DNA of 64,000 bases from Pictodentalium vernedei (taxonomy: Eukaryota > Mollusca > Scaphopoda > Dentaliida > Dentaliidae): assembly GCA_031216915.1 (NCBI GenBank), contig CM062289.1, forward strand, positions 250,413,113 to 250,477,112, read 5' to 3'. Positions 11,211 to 22,945 of this stretch are shown piece by piece (the stretch's first letter is position 1; every line of letters begins with the position of its first letter). The notes under the pieces were generated by a model. It was given only the letters and a program-made list of their open reading frames with translations. It ran no database searches and was not told where the DNA came from. The translations under genes were made by a program, and so were the position numbers.

Positions 11211-11496
11211 CCTGTGTTTGTTTAAAGACAGAAAATCAAACCACGGGGATTTTTAGAGGAGAAAATAATAGTTCTAGGTGCTATGTAAGTAGGCGACAGA
11301 CTACCCTCGATGCTGTCCAAGATGAACACAAATAATTATCTACGACTTTGAAGATCCATATTTATGAACAATTCTTGGCTATTTTGAACCACTAAGAATG
11401 AAAAAAATCAAATATAGTGTAAATCCTTGACGGTTTTGAAAACAGCATGTCACCCATCCCGAAGCCAAACCTCCCGCGACTCACACAACACCTTCA
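10843..11496. other. Non-coding stretch 5' of the LINE (copy 2), with longer (TA)n
   Basis: It is the counterpart of 1963-2610. The (TA)n tract at about 11178-11206 is six bases longer than in copy 1. Confidence 0.6.
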
Positions 11497-14400
11497 TTAA
11501 GGGGACGTCCAACCTAACTTTGGTCAAATTTCATGTAATTTTCTTTCAAGTCTAAAAAAGGCCCAAAATGAATAACCCCAATAAATTATATACCAAAATG
11601 CTTGGAATGAAACATAGAACATGTGGAAACTGAAATTTGCTATGGAACTGCTGCCATGTGTAAATAGCACCACCTGAAAGTCTGCTATGGCATAAGTAAG
11701 AGAACAAAATTTTTACAATAAAATACCTCAAAATAAAATAACAGCTGTATTCTATAAACATTTAAGTACATACTCGAAGAAATCTTTTCCTAATTCATGA
11801 AAGTAATGAAGATTGAGACCAAATGTTATAAGTGGAGTGCTCACTGATTGAAGGCAGACATTTTCTTTTGTTTATGTTTGATTTGGGGAGTTCAACAAAG
11901 GTCAACTTGAAGGAGTCCGGCAGAAGAAGTATGGAAGGACAAAAGAGTGTCTCCCAATATCAAGATGTATGTGTTACTGTAATGGTTTGGAAAGAAAATA
12001 TGATATTCTCCTATGTAGAATGCACTGCAAAGTCATACATTGTAGTTGAATAAATATATTTACAAACCCCTTGCACTGTAACCCCTTTTATCCCATGCAT
12101 CAATTTGATAGTGATTAAATTGTTAAATTTGTCTGGTTTATCAATAAGTATATTAGCTTTGTTTAACTCTTGGACTCCAATACACTCATGATATCTGTTG
12201 GAGAAGAAATGAGGGTAACTGTAACCTGTCACTGCAATAAACCATCTAAAGTACTTAAAAGTACATTGTTAATCAAAACACATCAAATCAACCTTACATA
12301 ACTATTATTGCATGTACTTTACCCAAGGAGGCTTATTGACATATTGAGATCAGAAGGGCACATCCAGAGGGTCTCACATATTTTTTTCAAGAACGCAGTA
12401 CACAAAGCAATCCCCACAAGATGACAAGTGAGCTCCATTTGACACAAAAATTTTCGGGGGGGGGGGGGGGCTCTTCCTTGTATGACTCTACCTCCGGCAC
12501 TCAAGGCATATGCCTTTTTTCTCAAAGTTTAACTCTTTTTTCTTTTTGAAGATCCTGGCCACACATGTTCCAAACACTATCAGACAGGTAAACCTCCAAA
12601 TAAGTGTATCTGCAAAAATCATGTTACATTGCAAAACATTCTTTTTAGAGTTTTAGTTCTGGACCTTTCATGCTTCTTACTTCCAACTATAACACTTAAT
12701 TTATCGATTAATGGGTGAATAGAAAAGTCCTGCCATAATCAACATTTTGAGTTCCAAAAGCCTTCAAAACAGCTCCGATAAAAGTGTCAAACATCAGATT
12801 GGTGGCTTTATACAGAATATTCATTAGGTTGTTGCTTGATAAGTAATAGGAACAAAATCTTCACAAGAAAATTCTGTAGCAATACAATTGAGGGTATTAG
12901 CAGGCACTTTGCAACAAATTGTAACAAATCAACTAGTTATAAACAAAATTTTCTAACTCAAATAGTCAAAAGAGTGAAAAAGTACCACACTCTGAAAAAA
13001 TGTGGGAAGAAACACATGCTACAGCAGCTACACAGGCATTGTTTCCCCATGATGCTCGATCACAAAACCAAATATCCTTCAAATTGGAGTAGCAATGGTT
13101 GAGATACAAGGGGGAATGTTGGTACATGTAATGATGAATGGGTAAGACTAAGATTAAGAGGACAGGGGTCACCACTGCACGGCCCTAGATGCACCTTTCA
13201 TTTTCCAACTTCCAGGTCTGGGGCATAATAATCGCAACACACCCACTTTATCAGTTCATAATTTCAGTAAAATAAAAGAAATTATCAATTTGAATTAAAT
13301 AATAGATGATGGAAAATATTTGGCTTCCTTCGCCTTCTCGTACTATTTAATTACCACAAACAATATCAGTTTGATGCCGACAAACGAAACTGAACGCATG
13401 TGGTTTGATTAAAAAGTAACTCGGCATGAATAATGAAGAAATTGCGAATATTTCGTGTATTTCATTTATTTAAAAGCCAATTGCAGCTAATATTGACCGT
13501 GCATTCGATAATTCGTTTCGGTTTTGACCACACGGCCACGCTGACACTCCGTGACAGCGGTTATGTTTATTGTGATATGCAAATTGGGGGATGGTTTCCG
13601 GTGAAGGAGATTTGTCACATTTGTCAGTGTAAAACGATCATAAAAGACACTGATCGACGCTTGTATTACTATGGTTGGTTGCAAGAAAAAACTAAATTCT
13701 CAGCATCGTCCAAGCGCACCTTATTTAAAAGCACGAATGCATCATTTTCAACCCATCTTCAATCGGTCCTTTGCAGACATCAAACATACCCGCCTTCAAA
13801 TTCCATGGTTACTAGGAAGTAAATAACTTCGCAGCGACAGGGGGAAATTAACACGCTCAATATAGTTCCAGGTCACTTGGAATATACTTCGTGAAAAAGT
13901 GGTTTCTGAAGCATTCTGCTTACTTTGTTATGAATATTGCCTTATTTTATGTGTATCGTCCTGATTTTATACACTCGGTTATTTTTTTTACAAGTGGTTC
14001 ATGTTGTCTTTCTAGTGCGCAATAATTCAGATTTTTTGTCAACAAAAAAGTTCAGACGGCCTGTAAACACGAGAGGGAATTTCGAACCATATTTTGCAGT
14101 TATGACATTAACAGCTCAAGTACTTGCTGTCACCTGTTTGCAAATCCGCTCATACATTGTCTCGAACAAATAAAGGGCGTGATCACGTCCTTGCATTCTT
14201 ACGATTGCCCAAATTGAGTATTTCTGCAAGAACCACATCGTAATCATATGACCGGAAAAACATCGTTGAAACATGGCCACATCCGGAACATCAAAAATTT
14301 GTGTGGATGTTATTACATTCACTTTAACGTCAAAACCCACCAGAGTGTGTGTCAAAAAAATGCTTTCTCCGAGTCTGTAGTATGTTATCATTATATTGAG

Positions 14401-14648
14401 GACAAGGCTTTCGAATTACCGATTATTTTGTGGTTTTACCGGTTCGTTACTTATGCCATTTGCAAATTAATCTTCTTCAAAATCATAAAATTCACTTTTT
14501 TCCTGAAAAAAATTAGATGTACCTTTTCTATGCACTTTACTCATTATTTTGATATATAATTTGCCTTTCCTTACTTCTCTTATCTGTTTCTGAGGCATTG
14601 GGAAAAATGTCAAAAAATTGACCAAAGTTAGGTTGGACGACCCCTTAA
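11497..14648. mobile_element. 3.15-kb TTAA-flanked element with terminal inverted repeats (copy 2)
   Basis: TTAA lies at 11497-11500 and 14645-14648, with the same inverted ends as 2611-5758. It differs by short indels (for example 2 bp near 13985 and 4 bp near 14322). It holds a G-run at about 12457, the matching 129-codon frame (13433-13822), and no recognisable transposase. Confidence 0.75.
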
Positions 14649-15399
14649 TGCGCAAAGGTGGATGGCGGACGGTGTGGACCATCCACACCGGAGTTTTTTT
14701 TATTTTAATAAACTATTGACAAAAGTAAATTGATACTACAATGAACTCTAAGCGAAAATTTGTATTTTTATGGTTGGTGTGTTCTGTGGCACAGGGTACG
14801 TATTCAAATCTTCTTCACGGAGACAAACATTTTGAATATAACTGTATATCTTACCTCATCGATACACACCATTTCACCTGACCTTGCGGCCTCGTGTGTT
14901 TCAAGAAAATATTCAGTGAGACAATGACCTACTTACCATCACATTATGGGACGGTATCAACAAGTGTTGATAAGAGACTGTGTGATTATTTTACCAACCG
15001 AAAGATTTAGTTTACAGAAAAAGGTATATTTATAACCCCCGAAAAGTTACAGCCTTTATTGTTTTCAATCTAGAAAGCCGTACAGTCCCGCGTCTACTAA
15101 TAATTTGTTATCCCATGTTTACTTTGAATCTGCGAATCAGAACGACATTTTACCCCATGTATCAAATGGGAGAGAGTAGAGTCAGGTATTAGTATAAAAT
15201 ACAGGCAAGCCACGAGAAAATGTTCCCGAAGTAATAAGAGAAAATGTGAGCTTTGTGAGGCAAATGATGTGCGTCATGGAACATAGGATAATAAATGTTT
15301 TCCGTTATTCACTAACTTTTGTTCAGTTCCTTGGAGTAAATACAATGCCACATGAAATGCTTTTGAAAGGTGTCACCAATACATTTTTGTTTTTCGTTA
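14649..15399. other. Non-coding spacer (copy 2)
   Basis: Counterpart of 5759-6509. Nothing was recognised beyond the direct-repeat half at about 15318-15383. Confidence 0.5.
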
Positions 15400-15910
15400 T
15401 TAAGGGCCTATATAAGTAATGGAATTTTGTTTATTTTGAAATTCTCACCTCTCATATTCCTTAAATTCAGATTAAATATACACAAATTATACATCAAAAG
15501 GAAGGTTGGGATGTATAGAACACGAAACACATATGTAATCGACTCATAGAGTCGACTGTAGGCACCACTGGTTCCTGGAAGTCTGCTATCGTATTCGCAC
15601 CAGAACTGATAATAAAATAATATTTCATCAGAACAACGTGTGGCCAAATGTGCTTCATATATCCAAGAACAAGTTGTTCGGATGAAATATTATTTTATTA
15701 TCAGTTCTGGTGCGAATACGGTAGCAGACTTCCAGGGACCAGTGGTGCCTACAGTCGACTCTATGAGTCGATTACATATGTGTTTCGTGTTCTATAGATC
15801 CCAACCTTCATTTTGATGTATAATTTGTGTATATTTAATCTGAATTAAAGGAATATGAGAGGTGAGAATTTCAAAATAAACAAACTTCCATTACTTATAT
15901 AGGCCCTTAA
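15400..15910. mobile_element. Fold-back element with about 238-bp inverted arms (copy 2)
   Basis: TTAA lies at 15400-15403 and 15907-15910, and the arms are the same as in 6510-7020. One private substitution in the left arm (ATCAAAAGGAAGG against ATCAAAATGAAGG in copy 1) is not matched in the right arm, so arm homogenisation has not acted since duplication. Confidence 0.92.
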
Positions 15911-16259
15911 CAAACTTTTGTACAGTTCCTTGGAGGAAATACAATAATACATGGATTATTTTTAAAATGTGTCAACGATAACAGTAAGTTTGGATACATA
16001 ACAACAATATGCAGATTTAGTCTGAAGCAACATTCTGGAATTTGAAGGAAGATATGTCATAAGAAATATCTGTATCTATGGGTTGCAATACAGTACATGG
16101 TTCGGGTGGGAGAATTAGAATAAGCAATCTACCACATATTGTAAGATAAGGTGGAGTCCTTCAAATTATAATTGACTGAAGTCCTGTGCTGCAAGGAACA
16201 CCGCATTATCAAATTGTCAAGCAGTGTGTTCTGATGGGACACAAGTGAACGATCATATG
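15911..16259. other. Non-coding spacer before minisatellite (copy 2)
   Basis: Counterpart of 7021-7369. Nothing was recognised. Confidence 0.5.
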
Positions 16260-18015
16260 GTTGATCCAGGTTTGTACCACACAGGTTTGTAATATTCTGG
16301 TCAAGTGGTTTCACTGCTTCAGACCAACTGATTATCACCTGTTACAAATAAACCACCCGTTTGTGATGAGTGGGGGCCTAATTGAGCAATTCACCGGGTA
16401 TGATAGGGCAGGTTTGTATCATACTAGTCAATTCTGGTTTTACTGTTTCAAACTAATGATTTATCACCCGTCCGTTACAGAAAGGCCACATAACCGCGTA
16501 AGTAAAGCAGTTCACAGGGCATCATAGGGCAGGTTGAAATCATTCTGACCATAAGGCTTCACCAAGTGATCACACTATTTCAAGCCAACAAGTTGTTGTC
16601 CATTACAAACACACTGATCCTGTACATTGTGGGGAGGGGGGGGGGGGGTTAAGTGACTATTTCCCTAACTTTGATAACACAGGTTTGTATCATTCAGATC
16701 ACATGGCATCCCCACTTGATCAGGTGGGACAAGAAGGTAATTCACTAGCTTGCTTTCTGTGCAAATAAACCACACATTGTGGGTGGGTGGGGTCATTATG
16801 TAGTAATTCTTCAAGTACATTAGCACAGATTCAAATCTGTTCATCACATGGCTTCACCAAGTGATCACACTGCTTCAAACCACATTGGCAGCTTTTACAA
16901 GTAAATCACACCTTGTAGGTGGGTGGGGCATAGGTAAGTAGTTTACAGGGTTTGTTTATACAGATTTGAATAATTCTGATCGTATGTCTTCAACAAGTGA
17001 CCACTATGACTCAAAGCAGTCGATTGTCATCTCTTACAGGTAAGTCACACAGTGTGATTGGGGTGGGGACTATAAGTAAGCAATTCACTAGGTATTTGTT
17101 ACAAATGAACCGTATGTTGTAGATTGGCACCTGCTATAAATAAGGCCCACATTATGGATGAAAAAGTGCAAAAGTAAGCAATTCAACAAGTATTTAGCAC
17201 AGGATTATAGGTCACTGTAGGGCCATGCTTTAAACCGACTGACTGTCTTCTGTTACAAATAAACTACACATTGAGGGAGGAGCCATAAATAAGCAATTCA
17301 CCGAGTATATTAATACAGGTTTGAATAATTATGTTCATATGGCTGCACCAAGAGATCACAATGCTTCAAACCAACTGATTGCCATTTGTTACAAGTAACC
17401 CACACCTTCTAGGTGGAGGATAAGTAAGGAATTCACTACCTTTACTAGCACAGGTTTGTATCATTTCCATCATATAGCAAGTTACTGTCATACTTCAAAT
17501 GTACTAACTGTCATCTGTTACAAATGAATCACACCTTGTTGGTGGTGGGGGGGGGGGGGGGGGGTGGAATGAGTAAGTAATTTACTAGGTTTGTTAGCAC
17601 AGATTTGTATCATTCTCATCGTATGATATCACCAAGTAACTGCCATGCTTCAAATCAACTAACTGTCATTTGTTACAAATGAACCCCAATTCACTAGCTT
17701 TGTTAGCACAGGTTTAAATCTATCAGAACATATGGCTTCACCAAGTGATCCTCAAGTTTCAAACCAACTGATTGCCATCTGTTAAAAATAAATCTCCCAA
17801 TGTAGTTTGAGAGGGAACATTCTGATCCAATAATTTCATTACATCATACACCTGATTGTCATCGGTTGTCAATAATCCATGCATTGAACATGGGTGGGGG
17901 CATGAATAAGGAACTAACTGGGTATGTCAGCAGGGGCTTGAATCATTATATGAAACATTCTAATCACATGGTTTCACTGCTTCAGACAGCTGATTGTCGT
18001 CTGTTACAAATGATC
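16260..18015. repeat. Degenerate minisatellite, about 145-bp unit, roughly 12 units
   Basis: This is the full array in copy 2. It continues past 16998 (the duplication end) to about 18015 with the same ordered words (CAGGTTTGTATCATT, GTGATCA, CTTCAAACCAACTGATTGTC, GTTACAAATAAACCACA, GGTGGGTGGGG, AAGTAAGCAATTCAC). Units are strongly diverged and vary in length. G-runs occur at about 16632-16649 and 17549-17566. No protein-coding signal was found. Confidence 0.88.
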
Positions 18016-18247
18016 CGCATATTGTGGTTTCAGTACTATTTAAGTACATTAAACTTTCGCTAATGTCAAAGCTCACGAAGGGCGCGAGGTTGGGGGGTTA
18101 TGCTTCGTAACGAGATATTCTTTTCAGTTGCTTCCAGGAATTTAGGAAGGTAAAAAAAGTAAGGATATATACCACATTATAGGGGCACCTGTAACGATTA
18201 TCTTGTTTGTAAGAGGCCTGCACTGTTTTTCCCCAAGAACAAGACAT
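18016..18247. other. Unannotated spacer
   Basis: No gene, repeat or motif was recognised. Confidence 0.4.
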
Positions 18248-18401
18248 TTAGCCCTTTAAATCATAGAGTACATTTTTCCGGCCCAGGAATACGTCACAGT
18301 TTCATTAAGTATGGCTGCTAAAATAAAATAATGAATATGGACTCTTCCAATTGCTGCCATTGAAATCACATGAAAACTACCATCAATGTTCAAAGGGTTA
18401 A
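18248..18401. mobile_element. TTAA-type MITE, family 2 (short copy)
   Basis: The left end TTAG-CCCTTTAAATCATAG and the right end ATGTTCAAAGGG-TTAA match a second MITE family seen at 19123, 24247, 49801 and 62461. Family signature words are present: TTCCGGCCCAGGAA, AATAATGAATATGGACTCTT and ATTGCTGCCATTG. The internal palindrome of the longer copies is missing. Confidence 0.7.
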
Positions 18402-18560
18402 CGGTCACTTTGAGACCTATGTCTAAATTGTAGATAAATACTTCAGATCTCGTTGAGAAAGAACGATTTCGTGATTTATAGCCAACCATCTTGATGACCT
18501 GCTGGCATCTACTGACGGGAGTAATCTGGCCCTCTTGTTCTGGTTTTTCGATTTGACAAG

Positions 18561-18690
18561 TGTCCAAACCAGCTGATACACCAGTAAAAGGAATCGACAA
18601 TTACCCGACTAACGCTTCATATAAGACAAGTTACGCAGGTGTCAGCAGTGGGAAATCTCTCCCATTTACCAGCCCAATTGGGGAAGAAAT
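18561..18690 (+). other. Possible exon-like stretch (low confidence)
   Basis: An open frame reads SKPADTPVKGIDNYPTNASYK, then TSYAGVSSGKSLP. Composition is richer in small polar residues than the surrounding shadows, and it sits 90 bp before a tiny splice-flanked segment at 18782 that also contains a D-N-Y word. No clear acceptor precedes it. A lectin-like extracellular domain is conceivable, but I cannot identify one. Confidence 0.18.
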
Positions 18691-18781
18691 GACCCACTTA
18701 TTTATTTGTTTTTTCAAATTATTTTTTGTTACTTATTTACTTGTAGTAAAATACTAAAAAAAATCCTTTCTATTATTTCAG

Positions 18782-18824
18782 TCGACAATTACTCTGCTGC
18801 ATATGTTTTGGACGGGATGTTTTG
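18782..18824 (+). other. Candidate 43-bp micro-exon
   Basis: It is preceded by a pyrimidine-rich tract ending TTATTTCAG and followed directly by GTAAGT, a consensus acceptor and donor. In one frame it reads DNYSAAYVLDGMF. No neighbouring exon can be placed with confidence, so it may be a chance pair of splice signals. Confidence 0.22.
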
Positions 18825-19122
18825 GTAAGTACGCATAAAATAAGATTTGAATGTGTTTTTGTATATATGGCAGGATTCAAGACAACGTGTGTTAATCACT
18901 GATTTCCATACAACAGGATTGCTGAAACGCTCATTGGTCACATGCAGAAAAGTGTCTTACTTGCAACCATTTTAGGGGAGACAATTATTGCTATAAATAG
19001 ATAATTCTCAAAAATGCGACGCCTCGTAATCTCCGATTGTTGTGAAGAATACACCTTGTTGTCTGTGACAAGAGGATATGGTGATAATGTCAATATTTTT
19101 CGCGGCAATGGAAAATGGATAT

Positions 19123-19361
19123 TTAACCCTTTGATCCCGAGCGGCCGTTTTTCCGGGCAGAAACATGATACGCCATAACGTCATTAAATAAGATGGCTGT
19201 TCAGGAAATGTGTGGGGTAGATCAGTCAATATTTCCAACGTGCAGCTCCGACGCTGCACGTTGAGAATATTGATTGATTTACTCCAAATAATGAATATGG
19301 ACTCTTCTAATTGCTACCGTTGAAATGGCATGGACGATACCACCAGAGTTTAAAGGGTTAA
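19123..19361. mobile_element. TTAA-type MITE, family 2 (full-length copy, 239 bp)
   Basis: TTAA-CCCTTTGATCCCGAG at the left and AGTTTAAAGGG-TTAA at the right give inverted ends flanked by TTAA. The centre has its own inverted repeat: CAATATTTCCAACGTGCAG paired with CTGCACGTTGAGAATATTG. This copy defines the family. The CCC start plus TTAA is the piggyBac-type signature. Confidence 0.85.
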
Positions 19362-19369
19362 AACATATT

Positions 19370-19490
19370 TTAGTTATTATTGAAACAATCAAGTGTCCTG
19401 ATTGGAAAGTTGATACCATGTTACCAGTTTGCGTGCTAGGCTTTTTGGTTGATGTCTGATGATATGAAAGATTTCATGTCATCAAACGTC
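19370..19490. repeat. Dispersed repeat adjoining MITE family 2
   Basis: The segment from ATTGGAAAGTTGATACCATG to the TGTCATCAAAC region resembles, in reverse complement, bases 49380-49470, and partly 51285-51330. All three lie near family-2 MITEs, so a larger diverged repeat may carry them. Confidence 0.5.
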
Positions 19491-19536
19491 ATCGATTGGA
19501 GCAGTGGCGTAGGGGATGGGCCCGCAGGGCCCGCAT

Positions 19537-19620
19537 TGCGGGGGGGGGGGGGCGGCTAGAAGGGCTGGGGGGGCCCCGTCTTGAAGGACGTCCCAACGCT
19601 GGAAGAAAGAGGGAAAGAGT

Positions 19621-19659
<39 letters not shown>

Positions 19660-19660
19660 T
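19537..19660. repeat. Poly-G run and (GA)n microsatellite
   Basis: A run of about 12 G near 19541 lies in a G-rich patch, and is followed by (GA)n at about 19625-19656. Frames read through here on either strand are repeat artefacts. Confidence 0.9.
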
Positions 19661-19734
19661 GTGTACCAAATACACAAAATTTCAAACTCTTACTTCCACA
19701 CGACGTACTCTTTGTAGTCTATTTATTATTCTTT

Positions 19735-19974
19735 TAGCCCTTTACATAACGTAACGGCCAAAACCGACCAGCGCTATTCTCAAAAATCGCCAATTAATTT
19801 TCATTTTTTTGTCTCAACAACATAGGTTATGACTCCTCGTTAGAACGAGCTCGTCGAGCTCGTTCCAACGAGGGGTCATAACCTATGTTTTTGAGACAAA
19901 AAATGAAAAAAATTAGTTATTCAAGAATTATTTTTGCAAGTGTCGTCTGCTTTTCAGATTAGGTAAAGGGTTAA
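19735..19974 (-). mobile_element. Palindromic TTAA MITE, family 1A
   Basis: The left flank TTAG-CCCTTTACATAACG and the right end ATTAGGTAAAGGG-TTAA show the family ends. The core is a near-perfect palindrome of about 45-bp arms (TTGTCTCAACAACATAGG on the left, CCTATGTTTTTGAGACAA on the right) around CGAGCTCGTCGAGCTCG. Orientation is called minus because the GTAACGGCC end comes first. The left TTAA has become TTAG. Confidence 0.92.
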
Positions 19975-20467
19975 GTGAACGGTACATCATTGTAACTGAT
20001 AGGGGTGAGAAATGAACAATATGCATACATGGTGCCTCTCAAGTCACACATGTTGGACGTGCGTGTGTGTATTGTTGGATGGTGGGGGTGAAACTTAAAA
20101 CATGTAATGAAAAAATCTACAGAGTCGTGCTTTTAGAATCGATCCTATAGGCTATACCCTCATTTAATTTATGATTTAAGTCGTATGTACTACGTGAAAC
20201 CCTGTATGCTGTGCACGGTAACAACACTAAATTTGCTTCCGTTTTAAAGGCAACCACCATTATGGAAGGGCCCCCGTCTCTATCTCGCGGGGGGGGGGGG
20301 GCACACGATTTTACGCTACGCCACTGGATTGGAGGAGTTACTGCGTCGATTGTCTTGAAGACAACTTGAAGGGAGGGGGTCGAGTTGCAATGTCCCACTA
20401 ATTCAGTTGTATAAAGATCAGTGACGCTAATTGATAATCCGAGAATTGAAAAATATATTTGTCTATG
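19975..20467. other. Non-coding spacer with poly-G
   Basis: A G-run at about 20288-20301 sits in a segment (TATCTCGCGGGG... to TACGCTACGCCACTGG) resembling, reversed, the CAGTGGCGTAG word at about 19502. It is possibly a small dispersed repeat. Nothing else was recognised. Confidence 0.5.
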
Positions 20468-20535
20468 TACAGTCTAAAATAAGTTGGGTCAAACATTAAC
20501 CCAAATCAACTGGTTTGAGTGAATATGAACCCAAA
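20468..20535. repeat. Fragment of a GGGTTNA-rich MITE-like repeat
   Basis: It carries words such as AGTTGGGTCAAAC, TTAACCCAAATCAACTGG and GAGTGAATATGAACCCA. These are shared, in opposite orientation, with 45475-45690. Confidence 0.5.
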
Positions 20536-20574
20536 ATGGCGCCCAGCACCTTATCTGCATCTGGTGTCTAGAAC

Positions 20575-20708
20575 ACCTTATGCCCTTCATAGGACTAAGA
20601 ACACTATTTTTCCATGGTCATCACCATCTGTCCTGTGATCAAGTGCTACTGTAGTCATCCAATACTATGGTATTCTACTCTCCTTACAACCTTGTACGTT
20701 TACTATTG
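20575..20708 (+). repeat. Isolated fragment of the 0.55-kb tandem repeat
   Basis: CCATCTGTCCTGTGATCA...CTACTGTAGTCATCCAATAC and ACCTTGTACGTTTACTATTGAC correspond, in order, to parts of the repeat units at 28340-28460 and 29450-29580. A stray unit, it was hit by the SINE at 20717. Confidence 0.6.
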
Positions 20709-20716
20709 ACTAGTAG

Positions 20717-21089
20717 TGGAGCGTGGTGGCTCAGTGATAGACAGTTGGACTTCTATGCTAGAGGTTCCGAGTTCGATTCCCGTCCTGGACGACCCGCGTT
20801 GTGTCCTTGGGCAAGGCGCTTTATCCCGTTTGCCTACATGGGGTCACGATGACGCCGTGTACTAAGGCGTACTGCACGTCGATGGTGAACATGTCTTCAA
20901 CCGCTGTAACCCTGCTTGAGCGGAGCTTGAACAGAGTTAGAACGTTGAAGAGCTGACAGTTGCTCGTTGAGGCTCGGTGGTTCTCTCCGGGTTCTCCGAC
21001 TTCCTCCACCCGTAAAACTGTCAGGGTCACGATTAGCCATTGTGCATAAGTATGTGACCTTAAACACCAATAAATAAATAAATAAATTT
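20717..21089 (+). mobile_element. tRNA-headed SINE with (TAAA)n tail, complete
   Basis: The head GCGTGGTGGCTCAGTGATAG has a Pol III A-box, and GGTTCCGAGTTCGATTCCC has a B-box. The body contains GTGTCCTTGGGCAAGGCGCT, TACTAAGGCGTACTGCACGT, CGGTGGTTCTCTCCGGG and ACTTCCTCCACCCGTAAAAC, and ends GACCTTAAACACCAA-(TAAA)n. An 8-bp target duplication, ACTAGTAG, is at 20709-20716 and 21090-21097. The body is the same as in the 5S-headed SINE at 63115. Confidence 0.95.
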
Positions 21090-21159
21090 ACTAGTAGCAT
21101 TATTACAGGCTTACTGACTATCTCCGATCACGATCCCCACCCTCGGCCAAGTCTTAGAA

Positions 21160-21930
21160 TGTCCCTAAAGCCATCCATACTCTACTACGATACACCGAAA
21201 CAAACATACACCACACAACCACATAACTCACCACTCCGGTCTACCCATGGGATAGTACACACCATTAAATGGATACTAGTACAAAAGGATAACAGTAGAC
21301 CACCCGGGATAGATGTCATGTACAGAATACTACTGTACTAGACAACAAAACATACCCCACCATACTGCAAGACTAATAAAACAATAGAATGCATACAGTA
21401 CGTCCTACATTACCGTACCGGCCAACCATGCATACCCCACAACACTCCATGATCTATCATTGCACACTACATAATAGTTCCAAATACAGAGAGTTCATCC
21501 TAAACTACTGTACCAAACATCCAAGCATAATACCACATGACCTAGCATTGCGCATTACCTATACCAATTATAGAATAATATAAAGCATTAGATGGATTAT
21601 AGCACAAAGGGCTAACAGCAAACCTATTGGGTACAGACTGTTCATCATTCTATGCTCTCACAAAATACAACCCTGCATTACCTCCACACCCACCCTATAA
21701 TACTGCTTATCCTGGACTTACGTTTCACCCGTACCAACTGTAAGATAGTATAACGCCTCAAGAGGATCAACAGTACTAAGAGCTAACACTGAACCATCAA
21801 GTGTACAGAGCGTACATCATATACTACCGTTCTAAGGAACCAACCAGCCTGGCATTACATACTGCCTATACCATTCATAGGAAATTATGAAGCATTCGGT
21901 CGAGTTCCAAGGGCTAACATGGGTATATAC
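21160..21930. repeat. Degenerate AC-rich tandem repeat, about 140-165-bp period
   Basis: Recurring words come in the same order: GATTATAGCACAAAGGGCTAACAG, TGGGTACAGAC.GTTCATCAT, ACTACTGTACTA, and CCTGCATTACATACTGCC. They fall at about 21272, 21595, 21761 and 21900. Units are strongly diverged. No coding potential was seen. Confidence 0.65.
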
Positions 21931-22711
21931 CGTTACTATCACATCACTTCCCCACAAGAAGCCCGACATAGCCTTATCCGAACAACGTAATGTCGGAATG
22001 TACAATGCGCAATAACAGTGGTCAACGTTTTTATGACGTCGCGTGCGCATCATAACGTCACGACGTCAGTAGCAACGTCAACAGTTTCGCGAGGAAAACT
22101 TTCAAGAAAATCCAACTTCCCCATCCATATTTCATTACATACCTATACTGCATACCCTGAGCCCCGAGTGTACAAAAATCACTATATATACCATAGCATA
22201 CTATATATACAATAATTGTACCATTTGCCCGATCTAACTGGATGGCTCTGGGATTTTGCACAGAAAAAGTTGCCCCAGCAAAAGTCTGGTTTCTGTAGGA
22301 TTTAACGCCAGCTCCTCTGGCAAAATTCCGGGTAATCGGGCACGATTTATCGCTCCCATATTACTTCGCGCACTTTGGGGTCGAATCGAATATCGAATCG
22401 AATCAGCCAGAGGATTTCGAATCTAATCGAATCTTGAATTGAATGTCAACGCTCTTCAGGTTGAAGATATTGCACCTTCTTACAACTGTAAATATTGTCA
22501 GTCTCCAACCAACAATTGTATGCAATGGAGACTCGTCTATTTCGACAAATTATTAAAAATGCAGAATATTCCCGAATTAAATTCAAGTATAGTTTCGTAA
22601 GCCGAAACCCCTCGAACCTTTCTTCTATCACGAGGTCTCTTGTCAGTACAGACTACCTGGTGTTAGAAGAAGAGTTAAAGACAAGATACTTGGTAAGATT
22701 CTGAGAACAAC
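21931..22711. other. Non-coding stretch with TCGAA-rich patch
   Basis: A TCGAA/GATTCGAATC-rich microsatellite-like patch spans about 22380-22440 and resumes at about 22972-23020. The intervening DNA includes a MITE, suggesting that the MITE and its neighbours were inserted into one TCGAA-rich tract. A cluster of ACGTCA/TGACGT-like words lies at 22034-22080. Confidence 0.5.
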
Positions 22712-22945
22712 TGGGGCCAATACTATAAAACGTTTCCAGATGTATTTTTCAAAATTGTATTTTCTATTTATGGAAATAACTAATTGAAATGAACCACTAG
22801 CATTTTCAAAGATATGGAAATTGGCCAGTTGGCAACTTGCCATATGTTTAAAAATGCTAATGATTCATTTTTATGATTTATATTCAATTGTAGAAAATAC
22901 AATTTGGAAAAATACAATTGGAAAATTTTTATAGTATTGGTCCCT
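22712..22945. mobile_element. MITE family 3 (GGGGCCAATACTATAAAA ends)
   Basis: The left end GGGGCCAATACTATAAAACG and the right end TTTTTATAGTATTGGTCCC are inverted. Inside, a second inversion pairs AATTGTATTTTCTATTTATG with its complement, and CATTTTCAAAGATATGG with CCATATGTTTAAAAATG. Copies of the same family lie at 53737, 53968 and 57178. Confidence 0.85.

Larger units (their letters stand above)
8109..16998. repeat. Tandem segmental duplication, copy 2 (complete unit, about 8.89 kb)
   Basis: This is the complete unit. Its left end, 8109, lies inside the reverse-transcriptase reading frame of the minus-strand LINE. Its right end, 16998, lies inside the minisatellite, where copy 1 breaks off and copy 2 simply continues. 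The first 769 bases (8109-8877) have their copy-1 counterpart to the left of the window. The breakpoint shows only very short shared sequence (around TTCAACA), which suggests end joining or unequal exchange rather than a transposition signature. Confidence 0.96.

Noticed and set aside
19482..19717. Ser-Leu and Arg-Glu rich frames
   Set aside because: Produced by (GA)n and poly-G tracts.
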